DNA from: Gonium pectorale
Lineage: Eukaryota > Chlorophyta > Chlorophyceae > Chlamydomonadales > Volvocaceae
Assembly (NCBI GenBank): GCA_001584585.1
Contig: LSYV01000026.1
Span: 76,805 to 140,804, forward strand
Direction: 5' to 3'
DNA length: 64,000 bases
The notes beneath the pieces were generated by a model. That model saw nothing but the letters and a program-made list of their open reading frames with translations, made no database searches and had not been told where the DNA came from. A program made the position numbers and the translations under genes. This document shows, piece after piece, positions 11,801 through 22,047 of the stretch. How positions within the stretch are numbered: position 1 is the first letter of the stretch; every line of letters starts with the position of its first letter.

Positions 11801-13178
11801 AGCATGAAAGTGATGGTGTTGTTGTAGGATCCAGATCCAGAGGTAGTCGAAGGGGTGATGCCCCTGCATGTTAGTTCGGCGGCGACCACCACCGTGGCCC
11901 CGGCATGTGTGTGTGGTGGGGGGGGCGCCGCAAGGGTGCCTTCAGCCTTTACGGCTTTTGCCTTCTTCCCACCACACTGACACGGCTGCGCCGCCGGCTC
12001 ACATTGCGCGGCAGGAACTCCCCCTCCATGCCCCGCTCCGCCATCCAGGCGCCCAGCTCGCGGCTGAAGAACTCCATGTCGCATTCCTGCGCGCGCGATC
12101 AGCGACGGAGGGGAAGGGAACCCGCACGCAGCGAGAGGTGAATGGCGAGCTCGTTGGGAGGATGGGTGCGCCGTAGCAAGGGTCGGGATGCGAGCCTATG
12201 CATTCCGCGCGCCGTGACGAGGGGGAGCTGCACCGGCAGCTTGTAAGGCACGATGACCGTCGGCAGGTGCCCCCCCCCAGTCTGCAGCCAGCTCAGCTGC
12301 GCCACCGGGCAGGGGGGGTCGGGGAGAAGGGTATGGATATCAACGGGCCAGGCGCCAGCAGCCTTCGTCCCGGGCAGTGGCACGTGCAGGGCGGGCCCGC
12401 CCCGAAACACACCGCCAGGCGGCATACGACTCCCCGCCAGTCCGGGCCGCGCCAAAGATAAACCAGCCTCAGGCCCCACATCACCGCAGCTTCAAATCCC
12501 TTAACCAGTCATGATCCCACCGACCCGCTTGCGCCCTGCCAGTCTGGCCCCTTCAGTGATATCTCATATATGATGCCCAATTACCCTTGCCCAGCCAGGC
12601 CTGCCAGCCCTCGTTCGGGCTCTATCCTACTCGCCCCCAAGCCCGTGAGCAGGCCAGCCGTATGGGCCCCTGCGACCCACAGCGCCCCACCTGCAGACCG
12701 ATCAGGTCTGCGCTGTGGAAGTCCAGCTCTCGCAGCACCAGCGGGCGGCGGTAGGCCCAGTCCAGCAGCTGGGGCGGGCAGTAGCTGTTGAAGCTGAGAC
12801 GGGAAAGGGAAAGGGGAAGGGGAAGGGAAAGGAGGAGGGTAAAAATCTGTGCCTGGGGTTGCAGAGTGCACATGGAGGCACTGGGTGGCTGGGGCAGGCG
12901 TATGGAGGCAGCATGGCAAAGGGGAGGGGAATTATTAGGGAGAGGACGGGAGGGGACGAGCGAGGAACTTCGTGATGGGGGGTTGGAGCGCTGGGGGGCT
13001 GGGGCAGAGGTTTGGAGGCTAGCTGTCTTGGAAGGGTGGGGTTGGCTCACCCGCTGTATTTGGGAGCCAGGATATTGTAGCTGATCACCTTGAAGGTCCG
13101 GGCGACCGGTAGGGTGGGGCGTGCTTCGGGCCCTACACCACGGCCCTCGGCAGGTGCTGCTGCTGTCATCTGTGCCAT
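8847..13178 (-). CDS. CCR4-type endonuclease/exonuclease/phosphatase-fold nuclease
   Basis: Model complement(join(8847..9255, 9477..9715, 10138..10281, 10779..10805, 11136..11254, 11566..11701, 12003..12086, 12691..12793, 13051..13178)), 462 residues, phases consistent. CCR4-family enzymes are Mg-dependent 3'-5' nucleases that shorten mRNA poly(A) tails. Family landmarks in order: VISYNILAPKYSG; SYCPPQLLDWAYRRPLVL; GLQ followed by Glu78 (metal-binding LQE motif, split by an intron); GIALLWRSS; VTHLFWNP with His185; FPDVKVLQ; LCGDFNS with Asp231 and Asn233; AGCLDYVWLSS; YPSDHLAV with Asp450 and His451. Every expected catalytic residue is present. There is no N-terminal leucine-rich repeat region, so it resembles the shorter CCR4-like/nocturnin/Angel class rather than yeast Ccr4. 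An Ala/Gly-rich loop sits between the last two motifs. One exon (10779-10805) is only 27 bases. The donor after exon six counted from the right (11566) was chosen to keep phase; GTAAGC at 11554 is an alternative. Confidence 0.88.
11810..11900. repeat. Dispersed repeat, copy A (intronic)
   Basis: About 90 bases here match, with scattered differences, bases 62727-62820 in the same orientation (shared core GTAGTCGAAGGGGTGATG). Here it lies in the intron between exons 11566-11701 and 12003-12086 of the exonuclease gene. On the - strand both copies stay open in one frame and encode nearly the same peptide (AELTCRGITPSTTSGSG here), with many of the differences silent. That suggests a fragment of a mobile-element or multicopy gene rather than random similarity. 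No family is recognised. Confidence 0.6.
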
Positions 13179-13290
13179 ATACCCTAGGGCGGCCCCTGAT
13201 GCCCGTATAGAACCCGAGGCCAGCCGAAACCCAAAGTCACGTCACTGGCTCAGGGCTTTCATTAAGCCTCGCTTAGCGTTTTCGTCACAT
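13179..13290. promoter_or_regulatory. Divergent promoter, CCR4-like gene / DPM2
   Basis: Only 112 bases separate the start codon of the - strand exonuclease gene (13178) from that of the + strand DPM2 gene (13291). Both 5' UTRs and both core promoters must fit here or overlap the opposite gene's first exon. No TATA box is obvious. Confidence 0.55.
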
Positions 13291-13785
13291 ATGCGTCAAG
13301 GTAACCCGCAGCAAGTGGTAGAGCCGGAATCGCAGGCGTGGGCGGGACGCGGGAGGGGCTTCCGGGCGCGGCAACGGTCAACGACATCAACGTCAACGAG
13401 AGAGCCCAGCTTCGCCCAGGCCAGCCCACCAACGTCTTACCTTATTCTGTTTGATGGACGCTGCTTACTTATGCTCTCCACAGACGCTTGCTTCGGTCGC
13501 ATCCTTCTCGGAGCGAGCTCAGCTGCTTTTGCTTACCTTACGATCTGGCTCCTAGTTCTGGTGCGTGAAGCTATAATCCCTGTTTCTTGTGGAACTGCTC
13601 CTGACTCTACCCTGCGTCGCCTCTCTGCCGCGTTGCGTTCTTTGCAGCCCTTTGTTGAGGAAGGCCAGGAGTTGCGAAGCTTTTTTCCCCCTGTGGAGTA
13701 CGCTCTTCTGATCGTGCAAACCGTGCTCGTGGTCCCCGCAGCAGCTGCCCTTGGTTTTGCCGGTTGGTGCCTGCTGACGGCGTGA
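13291..13785 (+). CDS. DPM2: DPM2-like regulatory subunit of dolichol-phosphate mannose synthase
   Basis: Model join(13291..13300, 13484..13560, 13648..13785), 74 residues; phases fit exactly. DPM2 is a small ER membrane protein that stabilises dolichol-phosphate mannose synthase, which supplies mannose for N-glycans and GPI anchors. The protein begins MRQD, then has two hydrophobic helices: ILLGASSAAFAYLTIWLLVL (about 10-29) and LLIVQTVLVVPAAAALGFAG (about 49-68). They are joined by PFVEEGQELRSFFPPVEYA. The WLLVLPF and FFPP-YA elements and the total length match the DPM2 family (about 80 residues). The first coding exon is only 10 bases (ATG CGT CAA G), with a GTAACC donor. It starts 113 bases from the start of the oppositely transcribed exonuclease gene and ends 264 bases before RBR copy 2. 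The micro-exon start is the least certain part; the two TM exons are secure. Confidence 0.82.
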   Translation: MRQGNPQQVVEPESQAWAGRGRGFRARQRSTTSTSTREPSFAQASPPTSYLILFDGRCLLMLSTDACFGRILLGASSAAFAYLTIWLLVLVREAIIPVSCGTAPDSTLRRLSAALRSLQPFVEEGQELRSFFPPVEYALLIVQTVLVVPAAAALGFAGWCLLTA

Positions 13786-14049
13786 GGGTGCTCACCAGCC
13801 CAAACCCCTGTGAGAAGGCGGCACAGATACCTCAGGGGAACGTGGATAGGGTGCTGAGCAGCCGGCTGCGTCTGCTGCCAATGCCCACGTGGCAGCTCTA
13901 GCTTTTGCTGCAAGCCCATTCGGCGGCAGATTGCTGAGGGCGGGCGTATGTAGCCCACAGCTTAGGCGAGGAACGTGGCAGGGAGCGGCAGCCGGAGGTT
14001 GCCCTCCCCTCTCCCCAAGCCGAGCCAACCCTTGTGAGCGTGGGCAGAG

Positions 14050-17000
14050 ATGGCTCGTCTAGATCCCGACACGTGGCTGAACCAGCTAGAGGAGCTGATG
14101 GCCATGCAAGCCGTCCTGGACGATGACTTCAGGTGCGGAAAGCTGCTTGTGTGACATGCATGTCGGGCGGGCGGCTGGAGTTGGGGTTATGGGCGAGACC
14201 CCTTGCACTGTCCTGGCCGGATGCGCCTCGCTGAGTCGAAGGCGTGCCTCAGCCCCATGTCTCATAGCGACCGGCTTTACGCCCTGCTACCAATGCCCCG
14301 CCCTCCACCGGTGTGCAGCCTGCTCAAGGCCCCTGGCGCCCCACTGGATGAGGCCGAGGCGGCGGCCGGCGGGGCCAACGGGGAGCGCTGGCTCGACCCT
14401 GAGGCACTGCTCATAGCAGGGCCGCCGCCCGACCTGTGCGATGACGGCGCCGGCGGCGACGGTTCCGTTGATCTGTTTGTGGCCGAGGCGCTGGTCCATG
14501 TGGAGGTCCCCGAGACCGGACTGCAGCTAATGGTGGAGGCACCGCCACCGGTGCCGCCGCCACGGCCGCAGCAGCCACCCCATCAGCTGGAGCATAAGGA
14601 AGAGTCGGCGGCGGGGCGGGGCGACTCTCCGCCGGCGGGTAACCGCGCCAGCAGCGATGGCGGCAGTGGTGGGGCGCGCGCCAGCGGCCATGGCAGCGGC
14701 GGGCCCACCGCCAACGGCGGCCGTGGCGGCGGGCCGGGCCAGTCGCCGGGGAGCGGCGCAGGCCGTGGTTCGGCAAAGCAGCGGGGTGGGCGTACGGGTT
14801 GGCGCAGCGGCGCGGCCCGTGGGGCGGGCGAAGTCGGCGCCTCAGCTGGTGGCGACGGCGACGGATGGGTTGCCGCCCCCGGTCGCGGCCGTGGTCGCGG
14901 CCGTGGAGGTCGGGGAGGTCGGGGCGACGTTGGTCGGGGCTTGCCATGCACTGACAGTGTCGGCGCCGCCCATCCTCTTGACAGTGGAACCCAGAGCGGC
15001 GCGCCGACGGCGCCCCCGGCAGCGACCATTGCGGCCCTCCCTGTCGCTCCTGTCGCCATGCGGGGCAGCAACGCGGATGGCCGGCAGGACCCGATAGCCG
15101 GTGCCGGTGCCGCAGCGGGTCCGGCAGCGGCGCCTGCACCAGGTGGCTATGCCACGCCGCGGTGTCTGGGGCCACCCGTCGAGGAGGCGCCCGTTGCTGC
15201 TGCCACCCCGCCGACGCTGGTCCCGTTCGGTCCGCCCGTTGCCTTCCTGAGCCCCATCCGCGTGACCCTCACGCTCCCGCACGGCTACCCCGCCGCCTGC
15301 CCGCCCGCCGTCAGCCTTCACGCGCCCTGGCTCAGCGGGCCGCAGGCGGAGGCGCTGGCGGCGGGGCTGGCGGGCGTGTGGGAGGCGCAGGGCCCCGGGG
15401 GGCCCATCGCGCTGGTGTGGGTGGACTGGCTGCGCGGCGAGGCGCTGAGGCACCTGGCCATCACGGACGCGCTAGTGCTCAGAAGAGGCGAAGCGGCGGC
15501 GACGCCGCTTGGGGCGGGCGTGCCGGCTCGGGCCGCCGTCGACGCCGCGGGTCCCGAGGTTCTCGCGGTGTCGCTGCTCCGCTACTCGGCTGCTCGTGAG
15601 CAGGAGAAGTTCAACGAGTCGAATGTCAGGTGGGGCTTAGAGGCGGGACTCTGCAAGTTCCATTAGGAAGTTAAGCGGTCTCTGGTACCGGCGGAGACGG
15701 GGGCGCAGCGCCAAGCGGGATTGCAGTCACAACATGCCGATGAACACTGCTATGATTTTGGGGTGTTGCTGCTATACTGTCATTGTGGCAATCGCAGATG
15801 AGCTATAGACTGTTGCATACATTCGGTGTCCCAAGCGCCCGCGCCGCGTAAAGCGTGATAGTGATGGTAGGGGGCTAAGGGGTGCCCACCCCCACACCGG
15901 CGCATGGAAAGGGCGTTGACAGAGACTTTGTTCAGGGGCGGGAGGGACTGACGACACGGGCATCTTACATGGATCACGATTCACGATGGGCAAGGCGGAG
16001 GGAGGGCAAGCACATGTGCATTCATGCCTAAAGGGGAAATCCTGGTAATCAAAGCTTGACTGCACGGCTCCGGCACTTTCATTTTCCCGCGACAATGTCC
16101 GTTGTCGCCCCTCTGAATGTTGATGCCCGGTCCCTCAGGTGCCCCATCTGCTTCGAGGAGCACCTGGGCTCCCGCTGCGTGCGGCTGCCCGAGTGCCGCC
16201 ACGCCTTCTGCGGCGGCTGCCTGGCCACCCACCTGCGCACGCAGCTGCGGGACGGCGCGGTGGATCGCCTGGCCTGCCCCGAGCCGGGCTGCAGGAGGCA
16301 GCTGGCGCCGTACGTGCTGCAGCAGATGCTGGGGCAGGTGGGGGCGGGGCACGAGTGCAGGGAGCCGCAGGGGGGTGGAGCGGGGTCAAGAGCTGCAGCA
16401 GATGCTGGGGCAGGTGGGGGCGGGGCACGAGTGCAGGGAGCCGCAGGGGGGTGGAGCGGGGTCAAGAGCTGCAGCAGATGCTGGGGCAGGTGGGGGCGGG
16501 GCCCAGGGTGGAGGCGGAAGAGCGGGTGGCATTGGGAGGGTGCTCGTTGCCCGTTCTACTATGCAAACGTCATGTCGTTGTGTGAAGTGCCAAACACTTG
16601 CTATCCGCTCCGCATGGCGCAGGAGGAGTACGCTCGGTGGGAGCAGCTGACGCTGCAGCGGACGCTGGATAAGATGGAGGACCTGGTGTACTGCCCACGA
16701 TGCAGGTACAACATTCGTTGATCACTTAGGTGGAACCAGTTTGTGAGGGTCGGCATAGGAGAGAAGGTCCGAGGGTCTTGCCAACCGCCCACCGACAGGG
16801 ATGTACTGCAGGAACCGCACGGCGAAGCGTAGTTGTTGGCGCGAAACCGGCCGGGTCTTGGATACTGAGATACACAATGGTGTGCTGTTATGTTACACGC
16901 CATAACGGCCAAGGTTAATGGTCAGACATACAGCGATCTTGTGCCCGCTCTTTCTGCCTAAGGCGCTAATGGGTCTCCGCCTATTCCGCCGCAGGGAGCC

Positions 17001-19492
17001 CTGCCTGGAGGACCCCGACCACAGCGTGCTGTGCCCCAGCTGCTTCTACTCGTTCTGCGCGCTGTGCGAGGATTCGTGGCACCCGGGCAGGTGAGAGCAT
17101 ACCCGCTGGTAGGGAGTGCGGGAGCGTTGTGGCGCAACCCTGTGTCCCAGCCAGCCCGCAAGCCAGAGCTCTTGCTCCCCGCTGCACCCGCTCCCGCGCA
17201 GCTTCCACCAGCTTTGAGACGTTTTGGCAGTTTCCCCTGTCCACGTACGTCCTACGCATGCGCTCCGCGCCATGCACCCACGTTTCCCTCCGTTGTATGC
17301 CGTTGTATGGCCGCCGTTGCTCGCTGCTGAGTACGGTAGCTCTTGTCCGCCGCCGCCTCTTGCATGCATATGTGCCCTTACTCCTACTCTCGCCCGACTC
17401 CTACTGTGCCGCATCCATCTGCCCCCGTTCGTTGGCGCCCCTCTCTATAGCTCCTGCCTCAATGCTGCGGACCGCCTGGCCCTGCTCGAGGCCCGGCGGC
17501 AGCGGGCGGGAGACGCGGGCGATGGGCGCAGCGCCACGGAGCGCGCGCGCCAGCAGGTCAATCGCATGAACGAGCTCAAGAGCCTGGCGCTGCTGTCGGT
17601 GGGTCGATCGCGGGCTGCGGGTGTGCCTCCCTCGCTTGGCGCTCGCTGCTGTGGGTGGGCAGATGCGGGGCGGCAAACGGCAATGGGAGTTGCAATTCTT
17701 AGGTCGTGGGTGCGCGCTGGGGACCAGCGTCAAGATACAGCTGGGACCTACCGCAGCGCGCACGCAGCAAGTGGCTGCAGATGCACCTCAAGCAAGCCGC
17801 TGCGGTAGGTGGACTCGCGGTACGGGGATGGGACCTTCCTTCAGTGCACCGGTACCCCTTGCCGCCCCCGCCCCCGCGGATGGGCACCGGCGACCGCCCT
17901 GCCTATCTAGGTCCCCAACAGTTGGATGTTTTGGCCTTTCGCCCTTGCACCCTGAACCCGCAGGCGACCACCAAGCAGTGCCCCGTGTGCTCCATGGGCG
18001 TTGAGAAGACGGAGGGCTGCAACAAGATGACCTGCGGCTACTGCGGGTCGTTCTTCTGCTGGAAGTGCAGCAGGGTAAGGCGACGTCCTGCGGCGCCGTT
18101 GGCATACCGCGGTCGCGATGGCAATGTCAGGGGCCGGGGTGCGGCATGTTGGGGTCCGACGGCGGCGCGGACCGGGGCGCGGGTGCGGTATTCGGTGTGT
18201 TGCAGTTGCCTTGAGGTATATTTCAGCTACGGCCATGCGAGGCGCTCACGCGCTGGCTGTCGTGATCTGCTGCCCCTTCCGTCATCACCGCCTCAACCCG
18301 GACCTCCATGCACCCTTTCAAGCACAGCATGTCCCTGCCGGAATCCCTTCCTGCGGTGCGCTCCTGCCAGAACCCTCTCTGTGCCCCCCCCACCGAAAGT
18401 CCTTCTCACCGCACCACTCTGTTGACCATCCTCTTCCCACCATCCTGCCACCATTCGTTCCCCATCTTCGTGAACCCCTTACCGGCGGCAGGTTATCTCG
18501 GGCTACGACCACTTCCAGCAGCCCGCCGGCCAGCCGGGCGGCTGCGTGCTGTTCGACCAGGAGGAGATCGACCGCTGGAACGCGCGCTGGAACGGCGGCG
18601 TTGTAGGTGAGCGACGGAAGCCGAGGGCCCAGGGCGTCTGTGGCGGGATGAATTATACCTGTGGTGCTGCTGCCTTGGCAGCTGCGGGCTAATTCCGACG
18701 CTTCCCCCTTTTGACCGTCCGTCCATCCACGCGCTGGCCTGAAGCTGCGCCCCGCCTGCACAACCATTTCTTTCTGCTGGCCCAAACGTCGCTGCTTTGT
18801 TCCCATCTCTCCTTCCTGCCTGCAGCACCCCGGGTGGTGCAGGTGGAGCAGCACGCCATGATTGCCAACTACCTGGGCCGCTTCGGGGTGCGTGCGTGCG
18901 CGGGAGGCAATCAAGGGACGGGGTGGGGCGTGGTTTATGTGCATGTGGAGAAGCAGACAGTGATGGCAAATAAAGGAAATGAAGAATGCAAAAGATACAG
19001 CACAAAGGTCCGCACGAGCGCTATGCCAAGTGACGAACGGTGGATGGGACGGGACGGGTGATACAGGAGCCGGTGTGTGTGAAGGGGCGGCATGCGCTCG
19101 CGAACAGACGTCAGAAGTAGTGCAGGACTAGAGCATGACGCATGTTACGTTCATTCTCTTGTTTGCCGGTCCATGAGCCCCATCGCAAGCACGCTCCACC
19201 AGGCACAACGAACGCATCCTCCACTACTTTCATCACAGCGTTTTCACCCTACCTCCTGCCTGCCGGCCCCGCCCCGTGCCTCCCCCCTCGCTCCCCCTCA
19301 CCACCCCAGGCCCGCATGTGCCGCTGTGTGGTGTGCGGTCAGCCCAACGCCAAGGAGGGCGGCAACAACTGCATCCGCTGCTGGTCCTGCAACGGCCACT
19401 TCTGCTACCTCTGCCGCACCTGGCTGCGCAACCGGCCCGGGCAGCACTTCGGGACGGGCCCCGGTCGCTGCCGCCAGCACACCGACGACTGA
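14050..19492 (+). CDS. RWD-RBR E3 ubiquitin ligase, copy 2 (RNF14-like)
   Basis: Model join(14050..14132, 14319..15629, 16139..16337, 16623..16705, 16995..17090, 17451..17598, 17964..18074, 18492..18606, 18826..18887, 19310..19492): 796 residues, every phase consistent. Same order as copy 1: RWD starting MARLDPDTWLNQLEEL with a Gly/Arg-rich insert (RG repeats about residues 215-235); RING1 466-531; IBR about 555-590; RING2 646-675; linker with GYDHF and CVLFDQEEIDRW; C-terminal zinc module ending CRQHTDD. RING2 is canonical for the RNF14 group: CPVC, catalytic Cys659 in EGCNKMTC, then CGYC and FCWKC. This group is known to ubiquitylate nuclear and translation-linked substrates in animals; the substrate here is unknown. 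It differs from copy 1 in having an extra 509-base intron just before CPICFEEH, an intact GYDHF exon, and a 76-bp tandem triplication at the end of the RING1 exon. This looks like the copy that kept the ancestral function. Confidence 0.9.
16317..16502 (+). repeat. 76-bp tandem repeat copying an exon end and its splice donor
   Basis: The stretch CTGCAGCAGATGCTGGGGCA followed by GGTGGGGG occurs at 16317, 16393 and 16469, exactly 76 bases apart. Each unit carries the last seven codons of the RING1 exon (LQQMLGQ) plus the GTGGGG donor. Copy 1 of the gene has a single unit (at 3604). Use of the first donor keeps the family frame; the others would add 76 or 152 bases. Confidence 0.85.
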
Positions 19493-22047
19493 AGTCGGTA
19501 CGGTAGGGGACGGCTTTGGCGCGAACGAGCGAAGACAACAGACAACTGGTTACTGTGGGTAGAGCAGCGCACTGTGTACAACGGCTCATCGCACAGGCCT
19601 TCACGGTTGACCGTGGTTCGCGCTTGGTATCGCAGGATGGCACGAAGCTTTGTTTGTTTGCGATTATCCCACGTACGTACTTCCACGGCCGACGGCGTGA
19701 CGAGGCCTGCTGTTTCCACGTTTAGGGAGTCGAGCACAGGGCGCAGGTGGATGGAGCGCAGGTGGGATACTGAGTGCGGCTGATCAACTTCCACAGAGCA
19801 CCGTATATATGGGAAGCGCATGGCGTGCCAGCTAGAGTGTGGTGCGAATGCCGAACGGCAGGTGGCAGGGAAGGCTTTCACGTGGTGGTGCAATGGTAAG
19901 TTGGATCTGACACGTGCGTGTACGTGTATGTCGTTGTTTAGGTTGCATCTCAGTAGCTAGGGCAATCACTACTGCCGCACATGCAAGGCAAGGTAAGGCT
20001 CTGCGATCAGCATGTTGATTGGCAGGGCACAAGGACAGGGTCTGCGCCGGCCATCTACGTCAACCACGTAGGGGCGGGGCGGGCCCAGTATGTCGAAGCT
20101 GCAGTTCTACCTGGTGCGATGATGCGATGCGATGCGTATGTCCGCAGAGGTGTGGCTCCCCAACTGCAGCGTTTCCTTTTTTGCGATGCGGTGTTATTGC
20201 TGAACGCGGCCTGGCATACGGTGGTTGGTTGGGAACGAGCGAGGGCCATGCTTGCGATCGAGTACCATTCGGAAGGGGCGTGGCTGGTTGGTTGAAGATG
20301 CATGCAGCCCAAGCCATAGCTGCCTGGCCACAGCGTCAGGCGCCCCATGCACGCACGCACGTGCCTGGCAGGGTGTCCGGATCCACTGTATGTATGTGAT
20401 CAAAGCATAGCAGCAGGGCGACGCCAGCTTGCAAACAAATATAGTGAAGCAGCCTGACATGATAATGAGTGGGATGGTTGAGCCAGCCAGCGGGTGGGCT
20501 CGTGGTTGTTGGAGATGAAAATTGTGCAGGGCCATGCCGCCATGGCCGGCTATGCATGCTCCACGGAGGCCCGCCTCTCTTGCGAACGGCTAAAGCCTGC
20601 TGCTGGGCCACCTTCGGCGGCCAAGATCTGCAGGGCTACTCTGACCAGAAACGTCAACACGCACCTATCAGCAAGATTGTGGGGACACGCCCATATAAGC
20701 TAGCGAGTAGTAGTGCCTGGTTATCTGTCGTCGGGCGATTCGTTCGCGGCCGGACCAAAAAGCTTGAAAGTCAACATTTTTTTTATCGCCCCGGGACGCC
20801 CTCCGTCCGGCGGGTGGGCATTTTGCGTCCGCTCCGTAGACGGAGCCCCTTTCAGGGGCCGGGTTTTCGTTCAAACACCGCTTCTTCGGGCCCCCAATTT
20901 CCGCCTGGCTGGACCTGCCACACAAAAGGGCGTTTTCCAGGAAAACCGTTTAATGGAGACGCCATCAGCTCACATAGCCACCTCAGACACCGCCCCACGC
21001 ACGTGTACGAGCCGACCCCGAGGGTGGACACCTCTGCGCGGGACGCCCCCGAGTTTTTCCACGCGCAGCCGCCCTCACTCAGCCGACAGGCGGAGAGGGC
21101 GGAACTCGTACGTGGTTGCCCTTTGTCTTCCTTGTGCAGGCGGTGGAACTTTACGCCGCAAATACTCCATCAATCCACCCACAGCCGCCTCTGTCTTTCT
21201 GTCGCCACATTGTGATCATTCTGCACCACTGATTGCTGGGCATTCTTATCCACGCGTGAGTTATTACCCAGCATTTGAACCCCGCCCATCCGCGGCAGGC
21301 CGCCAGCAGAACATACACCGTTGTTCTTGGGCTTCCACTGTAAATTATCGATGCATGCCAGAGGCGCGGGAACGCCGCCCGCCGCAGGCGGGGCGAGGTC
21401 GGTGGCCGCCCGAGAAACACGGTCTATCTTCGCACGGACCCTTATGTACTTGGCGTTAGCCCCAAGGCATCACGGACGTACACGCACGGCACGGCCGGCC
21501 TTCGTTCTACTGCTGTACGCTGCACGCTGAGGGCCCGCCGGCCCGGACGGACCGTATGTGCAAGGTGGTCCAAGCAAAGGACAGTTCAATACAACGGCCC
21601 GCCCACATATTGTAAGGGGCCTTTATTTGGTTGGCAGACGGACGTAGTATATGTGCACTTGTGTAACGCACGTACCCTTTTCTTGAATCCCCGCTGCTGT
21701 CTTTGCTTTGTTAGGAAGTCTGCTGATTCTATTTAACGTCTTCTCGAAAAATTGCCGCGGGCCCAATCAAACGATAAATGTGGGCCGGAACGAAGAAGGG
21801 ATGCCGGTTGGTAACCCTATGTTGTCCCTGATGGTGATAGGGGATGATGCTTGGTCCTATTGCCATTACAACTAGACAGTTTTAATGGCAATATTACATA
21901 TGGATTGGTTGGGTCACATCTTGCACTGGGGCAGTTATGGGTTTGTGCAGCAGGCCCTCCGCCGTACAGTCGGCAGACACACAGTTTCGGAGGGCAACAC
22001 CCCCTGGACGCCGATGGCGCGATAACTGCTGGCTACAATCGGACAAA
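19493..22047. other. Intergenic region with unassigned ORFs
   Basis: No recognisable gene is seen. Two overlapping + strand frames of 248 codons (20469-21212 and 20713-21456) are open together. Neither shows a known motif, a splice pattern or volvocine codon bias, and the stretch 20750-21000 is compositionally unlike its surroundings (T-rich tract near 20776). TGTAA occurs at 21339, 21611 and 21662. A short GATGC microsatellite lies near 20118. The region may hold a degraded mobile element, the 3' UTR of RBR copy 2 and the promoter of the LisH-WD40 gene. Confidence 0.35.
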
